A DNA stretch of 64,000 bases, from the NCBI RefSeq assembly GCF_002742645.2, contig NZ_CP033875.1:4070001-4134000 (forward strand), read 5' to 3'. Source of the stretch: Caulobacter sp. FWC26 (GTDB lineage: Bacteria; Pseudomonadota; Alphaproteobacteria; Caulobacterales; Caulobacteraceae). Each line of letters begins with the position of its first letter. The stretch's first letter is position 1. Made by a program: the position numbers and the translations under genes. Below are positions 49,779-58,660 of this stretch, in pieces. The notes under the pieces are model-generated. The model saw nothing but the letters and a program-made list of their open reading frames with translations. It made no database searches and was not told the DNA's origin.

Positions 49779-51605
49779 TCAGCCCTCTTCCTCGTCCGGC
49801 TCCAGGGGCGGGGCCTCGGGGGTGAGGAGCTTGCGAATCTCGACGATCTCGGCGCCGGGAAAGGCCGACAGCACCGAAGCGACGAACGGGTCCTTCTTGA
49901 TGGCTTCCAGCGCCTCGCGCTCCTCGCGCTTCTGGCGCTCCATCAGGCTCTCGGCCCCGCCGCCGCCCTCGGCGGCCACCAGCCAGGGCTGGCCCGTGTG
50001 TTCCTTCAGGAAGCGGACGAGGCGCCCCGCCAGGTTTCCAGGCGCGCCGGGCGCGGCCTCGAAAGTGAGGGCGCCGGGACGGAAGCTGATCGGGCGGACA
50101 TACTGCTCGACGTCCAGGCGCAGGCCGATGTCGCGCTTGGCGGCGATCAGAGCCATGACATCGTCGAACGAGGCCAGAACCGGCATGGCCTGGGCGCCGG
50201 GCGCGGCCATCATCACCGGCGACTGGGCCGAGGCCGTCGCCCCGCCAGCACCGCCGCCACCGATCGCAACGCCACCGCCAGGACCGCCGCCGCCCACAGG
50301 CGCGCCGTCGCGCAGGGCCTTAAGCGCCTCCTCCGGACCGGGCAGGTCGGCGGCGTAGCAGAGGCGGATAAGGGCCATCTCCGCCGCAGCCATGGCGTCG
50401 GGCGCGCGGCGCACCTCGTCATGGGCCTTCAGCAGCATCTGCCACAGACGCGACAGCGTGCCCGCCGAGGTATGGGCCCCGATGGCGGCCAGCCGCGCTG
50501 CCTGCTCCTTGGGCATCGACAGGGCGTCGGGCCCAAGCGCCTTCGACACCGCCGAGGCGTGACAGTGGTCCAGCACGTCGAGCATCACCACCGCTGGATC
50601 GGCCCCGAAGCCCCACAGGGCGCGGAAGCCCTCCAGGGCCTCCTTGGTCTTGCCCGCCATCACATGTTCATAGAGCGCGATGGTCTGGCTGCGGTCCGCC
50701 AGGCCCAGCATGTCGCGTACCACCGTAGAAGTGACCGTCTGCCCGCGCTCGGTCTGGACGATGGCCTGGTCCAGCAGCGAGAGGCCGTCGCGCACCGAGC
50801 CCTCGGCCGCGCGAGCGATCAGGGCCAGGGCGTCCATCTCGATCCGCGCGCCTTCCTTGGCCGAGATGCGGTCGAAGTGCTTGACCAGCACGTCCGGCTC
50901 GACGCGGCGCAGGTCAAAACGCTGGCAGCGCGATAGGATCGTCACCGGAACCTTGCGGATCTCGGTGGTGGCGAAGATGAACTTGGCGTGCGGCGGCGGC
51001 TCTTCCAGCGTCTTCAAGAGGGCGTTGAAGGCCGCCGTCGACAGCATGTGCACTTCGTCGATGATGTAGACCTTGTAGCGCGCCTCGACCGGGGCGTAGC
51101 GCACCCCGTCGAGCAGCTCGCGCATCTCGTCGACTTTGGTGCGCGAGGCGGCGTCGAGCTCCAGCACGTCCATGTGCCGGCCCTCGATGATAGCGCGGCA
51201 GTGGTAGCCCTCGGTGGTCAGGTCGACCGAGGGGCCCTTCACCGTATCGGTCTCGTAGTTCAGCGCCCGAGCCAGAAGGCGCGCGGTCGTGGTCTTGCCG
51301 ACGCCCCGGACGCCGGTGAGCATGAAGGCGTGGGCGATGCGGCCCGTCGAGAACGCATTGGCCAGGGTGCGGACCATGGCTTCCTGGCCGATCAGGTCCT
51401 CGAAGGTGCGCGGCCGGTACTTCCGCGCCAGAACCGTATAGGCGTCGCCCTTCTCGCTCTCAGGCGGGGTTTCGACAACGGGGCGCGCATCGGCGGCCGG
51501 CGCCGGCGCATCGCCGAAGATGTCGGCGGTGTTCTCATCGCGTTCAGCAGGCGCCTCGTCCCACGGCGGCGCGGAATCGGGCGGGAGGTCGTCGTGGTCG
51601 GCCAT
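49779..51605 (-). CDS. dnaX: DNA polymerase III subunits tau/gamma
   Basis: Clamp-loader ATPase, 608 residues. An acidic N-terminal extension (about 1-50) precedes the AAA+ core with RKYRPRTFEDLIGQEAMV, Walker A GVRGVGKTTTARL near 96, DEVHMLS near 180 and arginine-finger region. The zinc module is reduced: only one of the usual four cysteines is visible (EGYHCRAIIEG). A Gly/Ala/Pro linker and tau-type C-terminus follow. Upstream lies the SRP RNA gene. Start at 51605 as the first ATG of the conserved N-terminal region. Confidence 0.96.
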   Translation of the reverse strand: MADHDDLPPDSAPPWDEAPAERDENTADIFGDAPAPAADARPVVETPPESEKGDAYTVLARKYRPRTFEDLIGQEAMVRTLANAFSTGRIAHAFMLTGVRGVGKTTTARLLARALNYETDTVKGPSVDLTTEGYHCRAIIEGRHMDVLELDAASRTKVDEMRELLDGVRYAPVEARYKVYIIDEVHMLSTAAFNALLKTLEEPPPHAKFIFATTEIRKVPVTILSRCQRFDLRRVEPDVLVKHFDRISAKEGARIEMDALALIARAAEGSVRDGLSLLDQAIVQTERGQTVTSTVVRDMLGLADRSQTIALYEHVMAGKTKEALEGFRALWGFGADPAVVMLDVLDHCHASAVSKALGPDALSMPKEQAARLAAIGAHTSAGTLSRLWQMLLKAHDEVRRAPDAMAAAEMALIRLCYAADLPGPEEALKALRDGAPVGGGGPGGGVAIGGGGAGGATASAQSPVMMAAPGAQAMPVLASFDDVMALIAAKRDIGLRLDVEQYVRPISFRPGALTFEAAPGAPGNLAGRLVRFLKEHTGQPWLVAAEGGGGAESLMERQKREEREALEAIKKDPFVASVLSAFPGAEIVEIRKLLTPEAPPLEPDEEEG

Positions 51606-51697
51606 GGCGCGGAGTGTAGTGGCGCGAAGGGCGCAGCAAAAGCCTCGCACCCAAGCGAGCGCGCATCTGCTGACAGAATCTTCAAAGGAAATGAGGT

Positions 51698-51790
51698 GGA
51701 GACCGGCAGACGACCCAGAGGTGATCTCGTTGTGGCTGCTGCCTCTCGGCCCTGACCAGGTTGGCGAGGACTCCGTCCGCGCCGATCTCC
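51698..51790 (-). ncRNA. ffs: Signal recognition particle RNA (4.5S, small bacterial type)
   Basis: On the minus strand a ~93-nt hairpin RNA. The apex has the SRP signature GGTCAGG-GCC-GAGA-GGC-AGCAGCC: the conserved internal loops that bind Ffh and a GNRA tetraloop. The ends GGAGATCGGC and GCCGGTCTCC pair. TATAGG about 10 bases upstream could be the -10 box. It is 92 bases upstream of dnaX. Exact ends are approximate. Confidence 0.88.
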
Positions 51791-51863
51791 GAGCCCTATA
51801 TCGCGACTCATCGCGCAGGATGCAAGGCTGACGAGTCATTCCGCTCACGCTACAGAGTGGCGC

Positions 51864-52805
51864 ATGCCTCTTTCGATCATCACCAACACCTTCGCCGGCA
51901 ACCCCCTGGACCGTGACAGCGAGCGTCGCGGCGACGAGGCCTTCCTTGCCGAAAAGCTGGCCGACCCCGAGTCGCTGGCCGTGGCGCTGTGGAACGGCAA
52001 GCCGCTGGTCGAGGACATTCTCGACGAGACCGGAAAGCCCAAGGGCGTCCAGATCGCCTATCTGCGCGCCGACATGGCGCAGGACTTGGCCGGCGGGAAC
52101 GAGAAGCTGCTGTATCTGGGCCTCTGGAAGGACATTGCGGTCTTCGCAGTCGACATCGAGGGCGCCGCCGACCCGGCGGAAGGCGCGCTTCAGGGCCTGG
52201 GTCGGTTCGAAGAATTGCGCGGCGCCGCAGCGACCATGCCCCCGGCCGACGCCGGTATCCTGGCCACCGCCAAGTCGATGTTCGAGTGGCGCCGCCGCCA
52301 TCGCTGGTGCAGCGCCTGCGGTCAGAAGACCGAAGTCTCAGATGGCGGCTGGAAGCGGGTCTGTCCGTCCTGCGAGGCTGAACACTTTCCGCGCACCGAT
52401 CCGGTGGCGATCATGCTGGCCATCCATGACGGCAAATGCCTGCTGGGCCGCCAGGCTATGTGGCCCAAGGGCATGTTCTCGGCCCTGGCCGGCTTCATCG
52501 AGCCCGGCGAGACCATCGAAGAGGCCTGCGCTCGCGAGCTGCAGGAGGAGGCCGGCCTGAAGGCGACGGCCGTCCGCTACCACTCCAGCCAGCCCTGGCC
52601 GTGGCCAAGTTCGCTGATGATGGGCCTGATGGCCGACGTCGAGACCGCCGACGCTGCGCCCGACCAGACCGAACTGGAAGAGGTCCGCTGGTTCAGCCGC
52701 GAGGAGGCCCAGCAGCTGATCAAGGGCGAGCTTGAGGGCCTGTTCGCCCCCCCGCCCCTGGCCATCGCCCACCAGCTGATCAAGGCCTGGGCCGAAGAGG
52801 CATAA
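51864..52805 (+). CDS. nudC: NADH pyrophosphatase (NUDIX), NudC-like
   Basis: Hydrolyses NAD(H) and decaps NAD-capped RNA. 313 residues: N-terminal domain, zinc ribbon CSAC...CPSC near residues 151-172, and a NUDIX box GFIEPGETIEEACARELQEEAG near 211. The family-specific SQPWPWPSSLM near 248 identifies the NudC group rather than another NUDIX enzyme. Confidence 0.93.
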   Translation: MPLSIITNTFAGNPLDRDSERRGDEAFLAEKLADPESLAVALWNGKPLVEDILDETGKPKGVQIAYLRADMAQDLAGGNEKLLYLGLWKDIAVFAVDIEGAADPAEGALQGLGRFEELRGAAATMPPADAGILATAKSMFEWRRRHRWCSACGQKTEVSDGGWKRVCPSCEAEHFPRTDPVAIMLAIHDGKCLLGRQAMWPKGMFSALAGFIEPGETIEEACARELQEEAGLKATAVRYHSSQPWPWPSSLMMGLMADVETADAAPDQTELEEVRWFSREEAQQLIKGELEGLFAPPPLAIAHQLIKAWAEEA

Positions 52806-52832
52806 AACCTCTGGACTGCCCCAGCGGCGCCT

Positions 52833-52890
52833 CCCGTTCAGTTCGCATTGAGCCCGGCCAGCAAGACCGGCGATGTGAACTGAACATGGG
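52833..52890 (+). promoter_or_regulatory. Long inverted repeat directly before the thiolase gene
   Basis: GTTCAGTTCGCAT (52836-52848) and ATGTGAACTGAAC (52873-52885), 12 of 13 bases paired, with a 24-base spacer holding CCGG/CCGG; CCC and GGG extend it outward. The right arm touches the ribosome binding site (GGGAGGG). It could be a pair of operator half-sites or an RNA hairpin. Confidence 0.6.
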
Positions 52891-52898
52891 AGGGCCCG

Positions 52899-54137
52899 AT
52901 GGCCGAAGCCTACATCATCGACGCCTGCCGCACGCCGCGCGGCATTGGCAAGGTCGGCAAGGGAGCCTTGGCCGACTTCCATCCGCAGCACCTGGGCGCC
53001 ACGGTTCTGAAGGCCCTGGCCGAGCGCAACGACCTGAACACCGCCGAGGTCGATGACATCATCTGGGGCACCTCCAGCCAGCGCGGGTCGCAGGCCGGGG
53101 ACCTGGGCCGCATGGCCGCGCTGGACGCTGGCTATGACGTGCGCGCCAGCGGGGTGACCCTGGACCGCTTCTGCGGCTCGGGCATCACCACGGTGAACCT
53201 GGCGGCGGCCTCGATCATGTCGGGGATGGAAGACCTGGTCATCGCCGGCGGGACCGAGATGATGTCCTACACCTCGGCCACCGCGAACGTGACCTCGCCG
53301 CCGATGCTGGACAGCGGCAACCTGCGCCTGCGCGCGCGCCACCCGCAGTCGCATCAGGGCGTCTGCGCCGACGCCATCGCCACGCTGGAAGGCATCACCC
53401 GCGCCGATGTCGACGCCCTGGCGCTGGAAAGCCAGCGTCGCGCCGATCTGGCCATCAAAGGCGGCCACTTCAACAAGAGCCTGATCCCGGTGCTGCGCGA
53501 CGACGGCTCGGTGGCGCTGGACCACGAGGAGTTCCCGCGTCCGCAGACCACGGCCGAGGGGCTGGCCAGCCTGAAGGCCTCGTTCGCGGCCCTGGCCGAG
53601 ATCCCGGTCGACGAGGCGGGCAACACCTATGGCGGGCTGATCCGCAAGGTCTATCCGGACCTCAAGATCGAGCACGTGCACCACGCCGGCAATTCGTCAG
53701 GCGTGGTGGACGGCGCGGCGGCGGTGCTGCTGGCCTCGCCGGCCTACGCCCAGCGCAATGGCCTGAAGCCGCGGGCCAAGGTCATCGCCATGGCCAATGT
53801 CGGCGACAGCCCGACCCTGATGCTGAACGCTCCGGTCCCGGCCGCGCGCAAGGCCCTGGCCAAGGCCGGCCTGACGGTCGACGACATCGATCTGTGGGAA
53901 ATCAACGAAGCCTTCGCGGTCGTCGCCGAGAAGTTTATCCGCGACCTGAAGCTGGATCGCGACAAGGTCAATGTGAACGGCGGCGCCATGGCCCTGGGCC
54001 ATCCGATCGGCGCGACCGGCTCGATCCTGATCGGCACGATCCTGGACGAGCTGGAACGCCGCGACCTCAAGCGCGGCCTGGTGACCATGTGCGCCGCCGG
54101 CGGCATGGCCCCCGCGATCATCATCGAGCGGGTCTAG
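52899..54137 (+). CDS. Acetyl-CoA acetyltransferase / thiolase
   Basis: Thiolase-family enzyme of 412 residues joining or splitting acyl-CoA. Active sites are present: Cys in DRFCGSGI near residue 91, NEAF near 330, GHPIGATG near 366 (His) and MCAAGGMA near 396 (Cys). The TTANV...ARHPQSHQG segment suggests the broad-range degradative group rather than PhaA. No other fatty-acid genes are adjacent. Good GGGAGGG ribosome binding site. Confidence 0.93.
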   Translation: MAEAYIIDACRTPRGIGKVGKGALADFHPQHLGATVLKALAERNDLNTAEVDDIIWGTSSQRGSQAGDLGRMAALDAGYDVRASGVTLDRFCGSGITTVNLAAASIMSGMEDLVIAGGTEMMSYTSATANVTSPPMLDSGNLRLRARHPQSHQGVCADAIATLEGITRADVDALALESQRRADLAIKGGHFNKSLIPVLRDDGSVALDHEEFPRPQTTAEGLASLKASFAALAEIPVDEAGNTYGGLIRKVYPDLKIEHVHHAGNSSGVVDGAAAVLLASPAYAQRNGLKPRAKVIAMANVGDSPTLMLNAPVPAARKALAKAGLTVDDIDLWEINEAFAVVAEKFIRDLKLDRDKVNVNGGAMALGHPIGATGSILIGTILDELERRDLKRGLVTMCAAGGMAPAIIIERV

Positions 54138-54146
54138 GGGAACCCT

Positions 54147-54173
54147 ATGCTCCCCCGCGCGGCGGGGGAGCAT
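54147..54173. terminator. Bidirectional terminator between thiolase and AMP nucleosidase genes
   Basis: Perfect 12-bp arms ATGCTCCCCCGC and GCGGGGGAGCAT around GCG, between convergent genes. Member of the CTCCCC/GGGGAG palindrome family. Confidence 0.8.
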
Positions 54174-54185
54174 CTTAGTTAAAAC

Positions 54186-55640
54186 TCACCGGAACGGCGG
54201 CTCGTCGAAGGCGCGGAGCTTGCGAGAGTGCAGGTTCGGGCCCTCGGCGTGCAGCAGCTTGCAGGCCAGGATGCCGATCTGCAGGTGCTGGCTGATCGCC
54301 CGCTCGTAGAAGGCGTTGGCCTGGCCGGGCAGCTTGATCTCGCCGTGCAGCGGCTTGTCCGACACGCACAGCAGCGTGCCGTAAGGCACCCGGAAGCGGT
54401 AGCCCTGGGCCGAGATCGTGGCGCTCTCCATGTCGATCGCCACGGCGCGGCTCTGGTTGAAGCGCAGGGCCGACAGGCTGTGGCGAAGCTCCCAGTTGCG
54501 GTCGTCGGTGGTGACCACGGTGCCGGTGCGCAGGCGCTTCTTCAGCTGATCGCCGCTGTCGCCGCTGATCGCCTTGGCCGCGTCATAGAGGGCGCGCTGC
54601 ACCTCGGCGATCGACGGCACAGGGATCTCGGGCGGCAGCACCGCGTCCAGCACATGGTCGTCGCGCAGATAGGCGTGGGCCAGGACGTAGTCGCCGATCG
54701 TCTGGGTGTCGCGCAGCCCCCCGCAGTGGCCGATCATCAGCCAGGCCTGCGGACGCAGCACCGCAAGGTGGTCGCAGATCGTCTTGGCGTTGGAGGGCCC
54801 GACGCCGATATTGACCAGGGTGACGCCCGAACCGCCCGGCGCCATCAGGTGGTAGGCCGGCATCTGGTGCTTGCGCCAGGTCGACTCCGCCACCGCAAGC
54901 TCCGGATTGACCGTGTTGGCGGTGATGGTCAGGCCGCCCGCGCACGACAGCGCGGTGTAGGGGCTGTCGGGCTGCTGCAGCTGCTCGATGCCCCACCGCA
55001 CAAACTCGTCGACATAGCGGTTGTAGTTCGTGAACAGGATGAACTGCTGCACGTCCTCGGCGGGGGCGCCGGTGTAGTGCTTCAGACGGGCCAAAGAGAA
55101 ATCGGTGCGCAGGCCGTCGAACAGCGAAAGCGGGTGGTTGTCCTCCAGCACCGAGTTCCACAGGCCGTCGGCGATCTCATCGCCGATGAAGGCCAGGTCC
55201 GTGGTCGGGAAGAAGCGGGCGATGTCCTCGCTGCGCACGTCGGCCTGGTTCAGGTCGATCGTGGCGTCCAGGACGTAGGGATAGGGGATTTCCTGCCGCG
55301 AGCGGTCTATCTCGATCTCGACGTCGAAGTCATCCATCAGCAGCGTCAGTTGCTCGACCAGATAGTCGCGGAACTGGGCGGGCCGCGTGACCGTCGTCGC
55401 ATAGACGCCCGGCCGGCTGACGCGGGCGTACGAGCGCGCCAGCTTCGGCGGCAGCGCTTCGGGGTCGTAAGTCAGCCGCAGCTCGGGATAGGCGAACGTC
55501 CCATCGAAGCGGGCGGCCGGATCCGGGCGGGTTCCATGTTCGAGATAGGCGCGGAGCGCGTCGCGCAGAGCGCCGACGGCGCGTTCGTATTCGTCATTGA
55601 GCCGTTCGACGACGGCGATTGCTTTTTCTTGGTTTGACAT
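54186..55640 (-). CDS. amn: AMP nucleosidase
   Basis: Splits AMP to adenine and ribose 5-phosphate, controlling the adenylate pool. 484 residues: an N-terminal AMP nucleosidase-specific domain (about 1-180) and a C-terminal nucleoside-phosphorylase-type domain with MAPGGSGVTLVNIGVGPSNAKTICDH near 270, GHCGGLRD near 300 and DMESATI near 400. Confidence 0.95.
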   Translation of the reverse strand: MSNQEKAIAVVERLNDEYERAVGALRDALRAYLEHGTRPDPAARFDGTFAYPELRLTYDPEALPPKLARSYARVSRPGVYATTVTRPAQFRDYLVEQLTLLMDDFDVEIEIDRSRQEIPYPYVLDATIDLNQADVRSEDIARFFPTTDLAFIGDEIADGLWNSVLEDNHPLSLFDGLRTDFSLARLKHYTGAPAEDVQQFILFTNYNRYVDEFVRWGIEQLQQPDSPYTALSCAGGLTITANTVNPELAVAESTWRKHQMPAYHLMAPGGSGVTLVNIGVGPSNAKTICDHLAVLRPQAWLMIGHCGGLRDTQTIGDYVLAHAYLRDDHVLDAVLPPEIPVPSIAEVQRALYDAAKAISGDSGDQLKKRLRTGTVVTTDDRNWELRHSLSALRFNQSRAVAIDMESATISAQGYRFRVPYGTLLCVSDKPLHGEIKLPGQANAFYERAISQHLQIGILACKLLHAEGPNLHSRKLRAFDEPPFR

Positions 55641-55949
55641 GGCGCCTTATAGCGACGTTTTGCGACCTTGGCGAGACAGTCGGGTGACGCAAATAAGAAT
55701 TTTATTACTTATGGCTTGCGGTTCCGGCTGCGGCGCCTTGCGGGGCCGCCGAACGCGCCTGTTTGCGCAGCTGGACCGACGGAACACGCCGGTCGTCGAC
55801 TCTAGGGCATGGACGAACCCGCCGGGGTCGGCCACAAGGGCTGCAAAGCTGGAGGAAGGAACCAATGGCGGCGCGGTCGTTCTCGCGCGTCAGTCCTTCC
55901 GCAACCCGAACAAAGCCGTCGACGCCGCAGTAGGCGCCAGGGGGACGAG
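55641..55949. other. 309-base region between amn and the dicarboxylate carrier gene
   Basis: The divergent promoter area. The amn-proximal 70 bases include an AT-rich stretch (AAGAATTTTATTACTTATGG). The right end holds a 22-codon frame with a strong ribosome binding site. No protein-length frame or RNA gene was recognised. Confidence 0.6.
55865..55933 (+). CDS. Possible leader peptide upstream of the dicarboxylate carrier gene
   Basis: A 22-residue frame (MAARSFSRVSPSATRTKPST..) begins 5 bases after GGAGGAAGGA, the strongest ribosome binding site nearby, and stops 16 bases before the carrier ATG. The product is Ser/Thr/Arg-rich with no membrane segment. It may be a real upstream frame affecting expression of the carrier gene or a chance frame. 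Confidence 0.35.
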   Translation: MAARSFSRVSPSATRTKPSTPQ

Positions 55950-57203
55950 ATGAATAAACGCTTCGCCTATCTGATCATCGGCGCGATGGTCATCGGGGTG
56001 CTGGTCGGCTGGGCCTGCAACCAGTTCCTTGATCCCGCCGGCGCCAAGGCCGCCGCGAACAACCTGTCGATCATCACCGACATCTTCCTGCGCTTGATCA
56101 AGATGATCATCGCGCCGCTGGTCTTCACGACCCTGGTGGCCGGCGTGGCTCATATGGAAGACGCCGCCGCGGTCGGCCGCATCGGCGCCAAGACCATGAC
56201 CTGGTTCATCGGCGCGTCGGCGGTGTCGCTGCTGCTGGGCCTCTTGATGGTCCACCTGCTGGATCCGGGCGCGGGCCTGAACATGGCCCATGTCGATGTG
56301 GCGATGAAGACCACCGCGACGACCGAAGCCTTCACCTTGAAGGGCTTCATCACCCACCTGGTGCCGACCTCGATCTTCGACGCCATGGCCAAGAACGAGA
56401 TCCTGCAGATCGTCGTCTTCTCGCTGTTCGTCGGCACCGCGGTCGCGGCTCTGGACGACAAGGCGCCGCAGATTCTCGAGCTGGTCGAACAGGCCGCCCA
56501 GATCATGCTGAAGGTCACGGGCTTTGTGATGAAGCTGGCTCCGCTGGCCATCTTCGCGGCCCTGGCCTCGACCATCGCCACCCAAGGCCTGGGCATGCTG
56601 GCCACCTACAGCAAGTTCGTGCTGGGCTTCTACCTGACCATGGGCGTGCTTTGGGGCCTGCTGTTCCTCGCCGGCCTGGTGGTGTTGGGCAAGCGGGTGG
56701 TCCCGCTGTTCGGCGTGATCCGCGACCCGACCCTGCTGGCCTTCTCGACCGCCAGCTCGGAAGCCGCCTATCCGCGCATTCTCGACAGCCTGCCCAAGGT
56801 GGGCGTTCGCCGCAGGATCGTGTCGTTCGTTCTGCCGCTGGGCTACTCGTTCAACCTCGACGGCTCGATGCTGTACTGCACCTTCGCCACGATGTTCATC
56901 GTCCAGGCGCACGGCGTGGAGCTGACCGTCCAACAGCAGATCTTCATGCTGCTTCTGTTGATGGTGACTTCCAAGGGCATCGCCGGCGTGCCGCGCGCCT
57001 CGCTGGTCGTCATCATGGCCACCCTCACCTATTTCGGCCTGCCGGAAGCCTGGATCGCGCTGGTCCTGGGCGTTGATCACCTGCTGGACATGGGCCGCAG
57101 CGCGACCAACGTGGTCGGCAACAGCGTCGCCGCCGCGGTCGTGGCCAAGTGGGAGGGCGAGCTCGACGACATCCCGCCCGAAGGCGAAGCCGCCAAGGCC
57201 TGA
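55950..57203 (+). CDS. Dicarboxylate/amino acid:cation symporter (DAACS family)
   Basis: Inner-membrane secondary transporter of 417 residues related to DctA/GltP. Eight spans with hairpins: IIAPLVFTTLVAGVAHM, the serine-rich AFSTASSEAAYPR near 267 and YSFNLDGSMLYCTFA near 301 (substrate and cation site, NMDGT-like motif as NLDGS), and LGVDHLLDMGRSATNVVGN near 372. Substrate likely C4-dicarboxylate, glutamate or aspartate. The ATG follows AGGGGGACGAG. Confidence 0.92.
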   Translation: MNKRFAYLIIGAMVIGVLVGWACNQFLDPAGAKAAANNLSIITDIFLRLIKMIIAPLVFTTLVAGVAHMEDAAAVGRIGAKTMTWFIGASAVSLLLGLLMVHLLDPGAGLNMAHVDVAMKTTATTEAFTLKGFITHLVPTSIFDAMAKNEILQIVVFSLFVGTAVAALDDKAPQILELVEQAAQIMLKVTGFVMKLAPLAIFAALASTIATQGLGMLATYSKFVLGFYLTMGVLWGLLFLAGLVVLGKRVVPLFGVIRDPTLLAFSTASSEAAYPRILDSLPKVGVRRRIVSFVLPLGYSFNLDGSMLYCTFATMFIVQAHGVELTVQQQIFMLLLLMVTSKGIAGVPRASLVVIMATLTYFGLPEAWIALVLGVDHLLDMGRSATNVVGNSVAAAVVAKWEGELDDIPPEGEAAKA

Positions 57204-57229
57204 CGCCTGCCTTCCGGCCGCTTGAAATC

Positions 57230-57260
57230 GCCCGCTCCGCTTCGCCGGGGCGGGCTTTTT
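57230..57260 (+). terminator. Rho-independent terminator after the carrier gene
   Basis: GCCCGC..CCG / CGG..GCGGGC hairpin followed by TTTTT, 27 bases after the stop. Confidence 0.85.
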
Positions 57261-57348
57261 CGTGTCCAGTTTCAAATGTACAGTAAAAACTTGACAAGCC
57301 CCCGAGGAGCGCCAATCTCAAAGGGCGAGGGACTATGAGGACGACGTC

Positions 57349-57765
57349 ATGAGCAAGATGACCCCCCTGGCGCGCGTGGCGCTGATCGGGCTCGCCGTCG
57401 CGGGCTTCTCGGCTTCCGCCGCCTTGGCCCACCAGGCGCCGGCCAAGCCCGCCAAGCCGGCCCGACAATGCTTCTACCTGTCCGACTGGCGCGGCTGGAC
57501 AGCGCCGGACAAGAACACGCTGTACATGAAGGTGCGCGGCCGCGACGTGTATCGCGTCGACCTGGCCTATGGCTCGAACCAGCTGACCTGGCCGGGCTCG
57601 CATCTGGTGTCGGTCGTGCGCGGCCCCGACAGCGTCTGTCATCCGCTGGATCTGGACCTGCGGGTGTCCGACGGCTTCGGCTTCGCCATGCCGATCCGGG
57701 CCAAGGCGATCACCAAGCTGACGCCGGAAGAGATCGCGGCGCTGCCGAAGAAGGATCGGCCTTAG
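57349..57765 (+). CDS. DUF6491-like secreted protein
   Basis: A 138-residue exported protein. The signal peptide ends near SASAALA; the mature part has two cysteines (QCFYLSDWRGW and DSVCHPL) probably disulfide-linked, as in the DUF6491 family of alphaproteobacteria. Function unknown. A TTGACA element lies about 58 bases upstream. Its stop is 24 bases from the convergent gene. Confidence 0.8.
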   Translation: MSKMTPLARVALIGLAVAGFSASAALAHQAPAKPAKPARQCFYLSDWRGWTAPDKNTLYMKVRGRDVYRVDLAYGSNQLTWPGSHLVSVVRGPDSVCHPLDLDLRVSDGFGFAMPIRAKAITKLTPEEIAALPKKDRP

Positions 57766-57789
57766 GGGTCCCAGCATCTGGCCAGGCGC

Positions 57790-58497
57790 TCAGCGCTTTC
57801 GAACGCTGGCCTCGGGCGCGAAGAAGTTCCCCTGTATCGGCACGACGCATGGCGTCGCACCGAGCCTGATTTCGCCTTGCCGGTCCTTCGGCTTGGCGCC
57901 TGGGCCGAACTTGATCGAGCAGTTGATGAAACGGCCGTAGGCGGCGCCCGGGCTGACCGCGCCCGGCGGCGCATCGCCGTAGCCCCCGCCCGAGGGGCCC
58001 GCCGCGACGACGGCGTCGTAATACGCGCGCTTGGCAGGATCCATGGCTGCAGGATAGCTGGGCGTCGCCGCTTGAAGACGTCCCAGCCGCTCCTCGCACC
58101 TTTCCCGCTCCTCGCGGGATAGACTTGCGCCGCGCAGACATCCCCCGGCACGGAGCGCCGTGCGCAACGCGTCGGAGGGCGGGGCGACGCCGGGCGAGGC
58201 GGTTAGCGCTGGCGCGGCCGGCGCGACATCCACCGGGGCGGCGGACAGGGTCGGCGCCCCCGGAACTGGCGAGGATACGGAAGCCAAAGCCACGGACGCA
58301 CGGCGCGAAACCTTAGCCTGCGGACTCTCGGCGTCTGGGGGAGTCAACTCGATTGTCATCAGCGGCAGGTCCGGCCCATCGTCGCGCAGGACCGGGGCCG
58401 TAGACCCCGCCAACCAGGCTAGTATGGCGGCGTGCAGGCCCAGCGACAGGACTGTGACAAAGCCCCATCGGTGCGACAGCCGCCCCGCACCCCGCAT
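57790..58497 (-). CDS. TonB-like membrane-anchored protein of unknown function
   Basis: A 235-residue protein with a short cytosolic basic N-terminus, one membrane span with the TonB-type SLGLHAAILAWLA near residue 20, a Pro/Ala-rich linker (about 40-110) and a C-terminal domain with three cysteines (GGCLRGASLSREERERCEERL, FINCSIKFG). This layout resembles energy transducers, but the usual TonB C-terminal YP motif was not seen. The ATG at 58497 follows GGGGAAAAG. Confidence 0.75.
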   Translation of the reverse strand: MRGAGRLSHRWGFVTVLSLGLHAAILAWLAGSTAPVLRDDGPDLPLMTIELTPPDAESPQAKVSRRASVALASVSSPVPGAPTLSAAPVDVAPAAPALTASPGVAPPSDALRTALRAGGCLRGASLSREERERCEERLGRLQAATPSYPAAMDPAKRAYYDAVVAAGPSGGGYGDAPPGAVSPGAAYGRFINCSIKFGPGAKPKDRQGEIRLGATPCVVPIQGNFFAPEASVRKR

Positions 58498-58597
58498 CAC
58501 TTTTCCCCAAGCCACCCCGTCCGCGCGCAGAGCATCCCTTCGTTGTGTCGGAAGCGAGGCGGCGCCATGGCGCGAATCGCAAGGATCGACCGCGGGC

Positions 58598-58636
58598 AAA
58601 AGAAAAGGGCGAGATCCTTATGTTCGGATCTCGCCC
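58598..58636 (-). terminator. Rho-independent terminator of nrdB
   Basis: On the minus strand an 11-bp perfect stem GGGCGAGATCC/GGATCTCGCCC with an 8-base loop is followed by TTTTCTTTT, 25 bases after the nrdB stop. Confidence 0.92.
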
Positions 58637-58660
58637 CAATTTTCTGTGTAAGCGGAGCGC

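Noticed and set aside
55858..55881. GGAAC-N15-CGTT before the dicarboxylate carrier gene
   Set aside because: Spacer one base shorter than the accepted 16-17, and GGAA is also part of the ribosome binding site.
57335..57352. Five-codon frame overlapping the DUF6491 start (ATGA)
   Set aside because: Too short to distinguish from chance.
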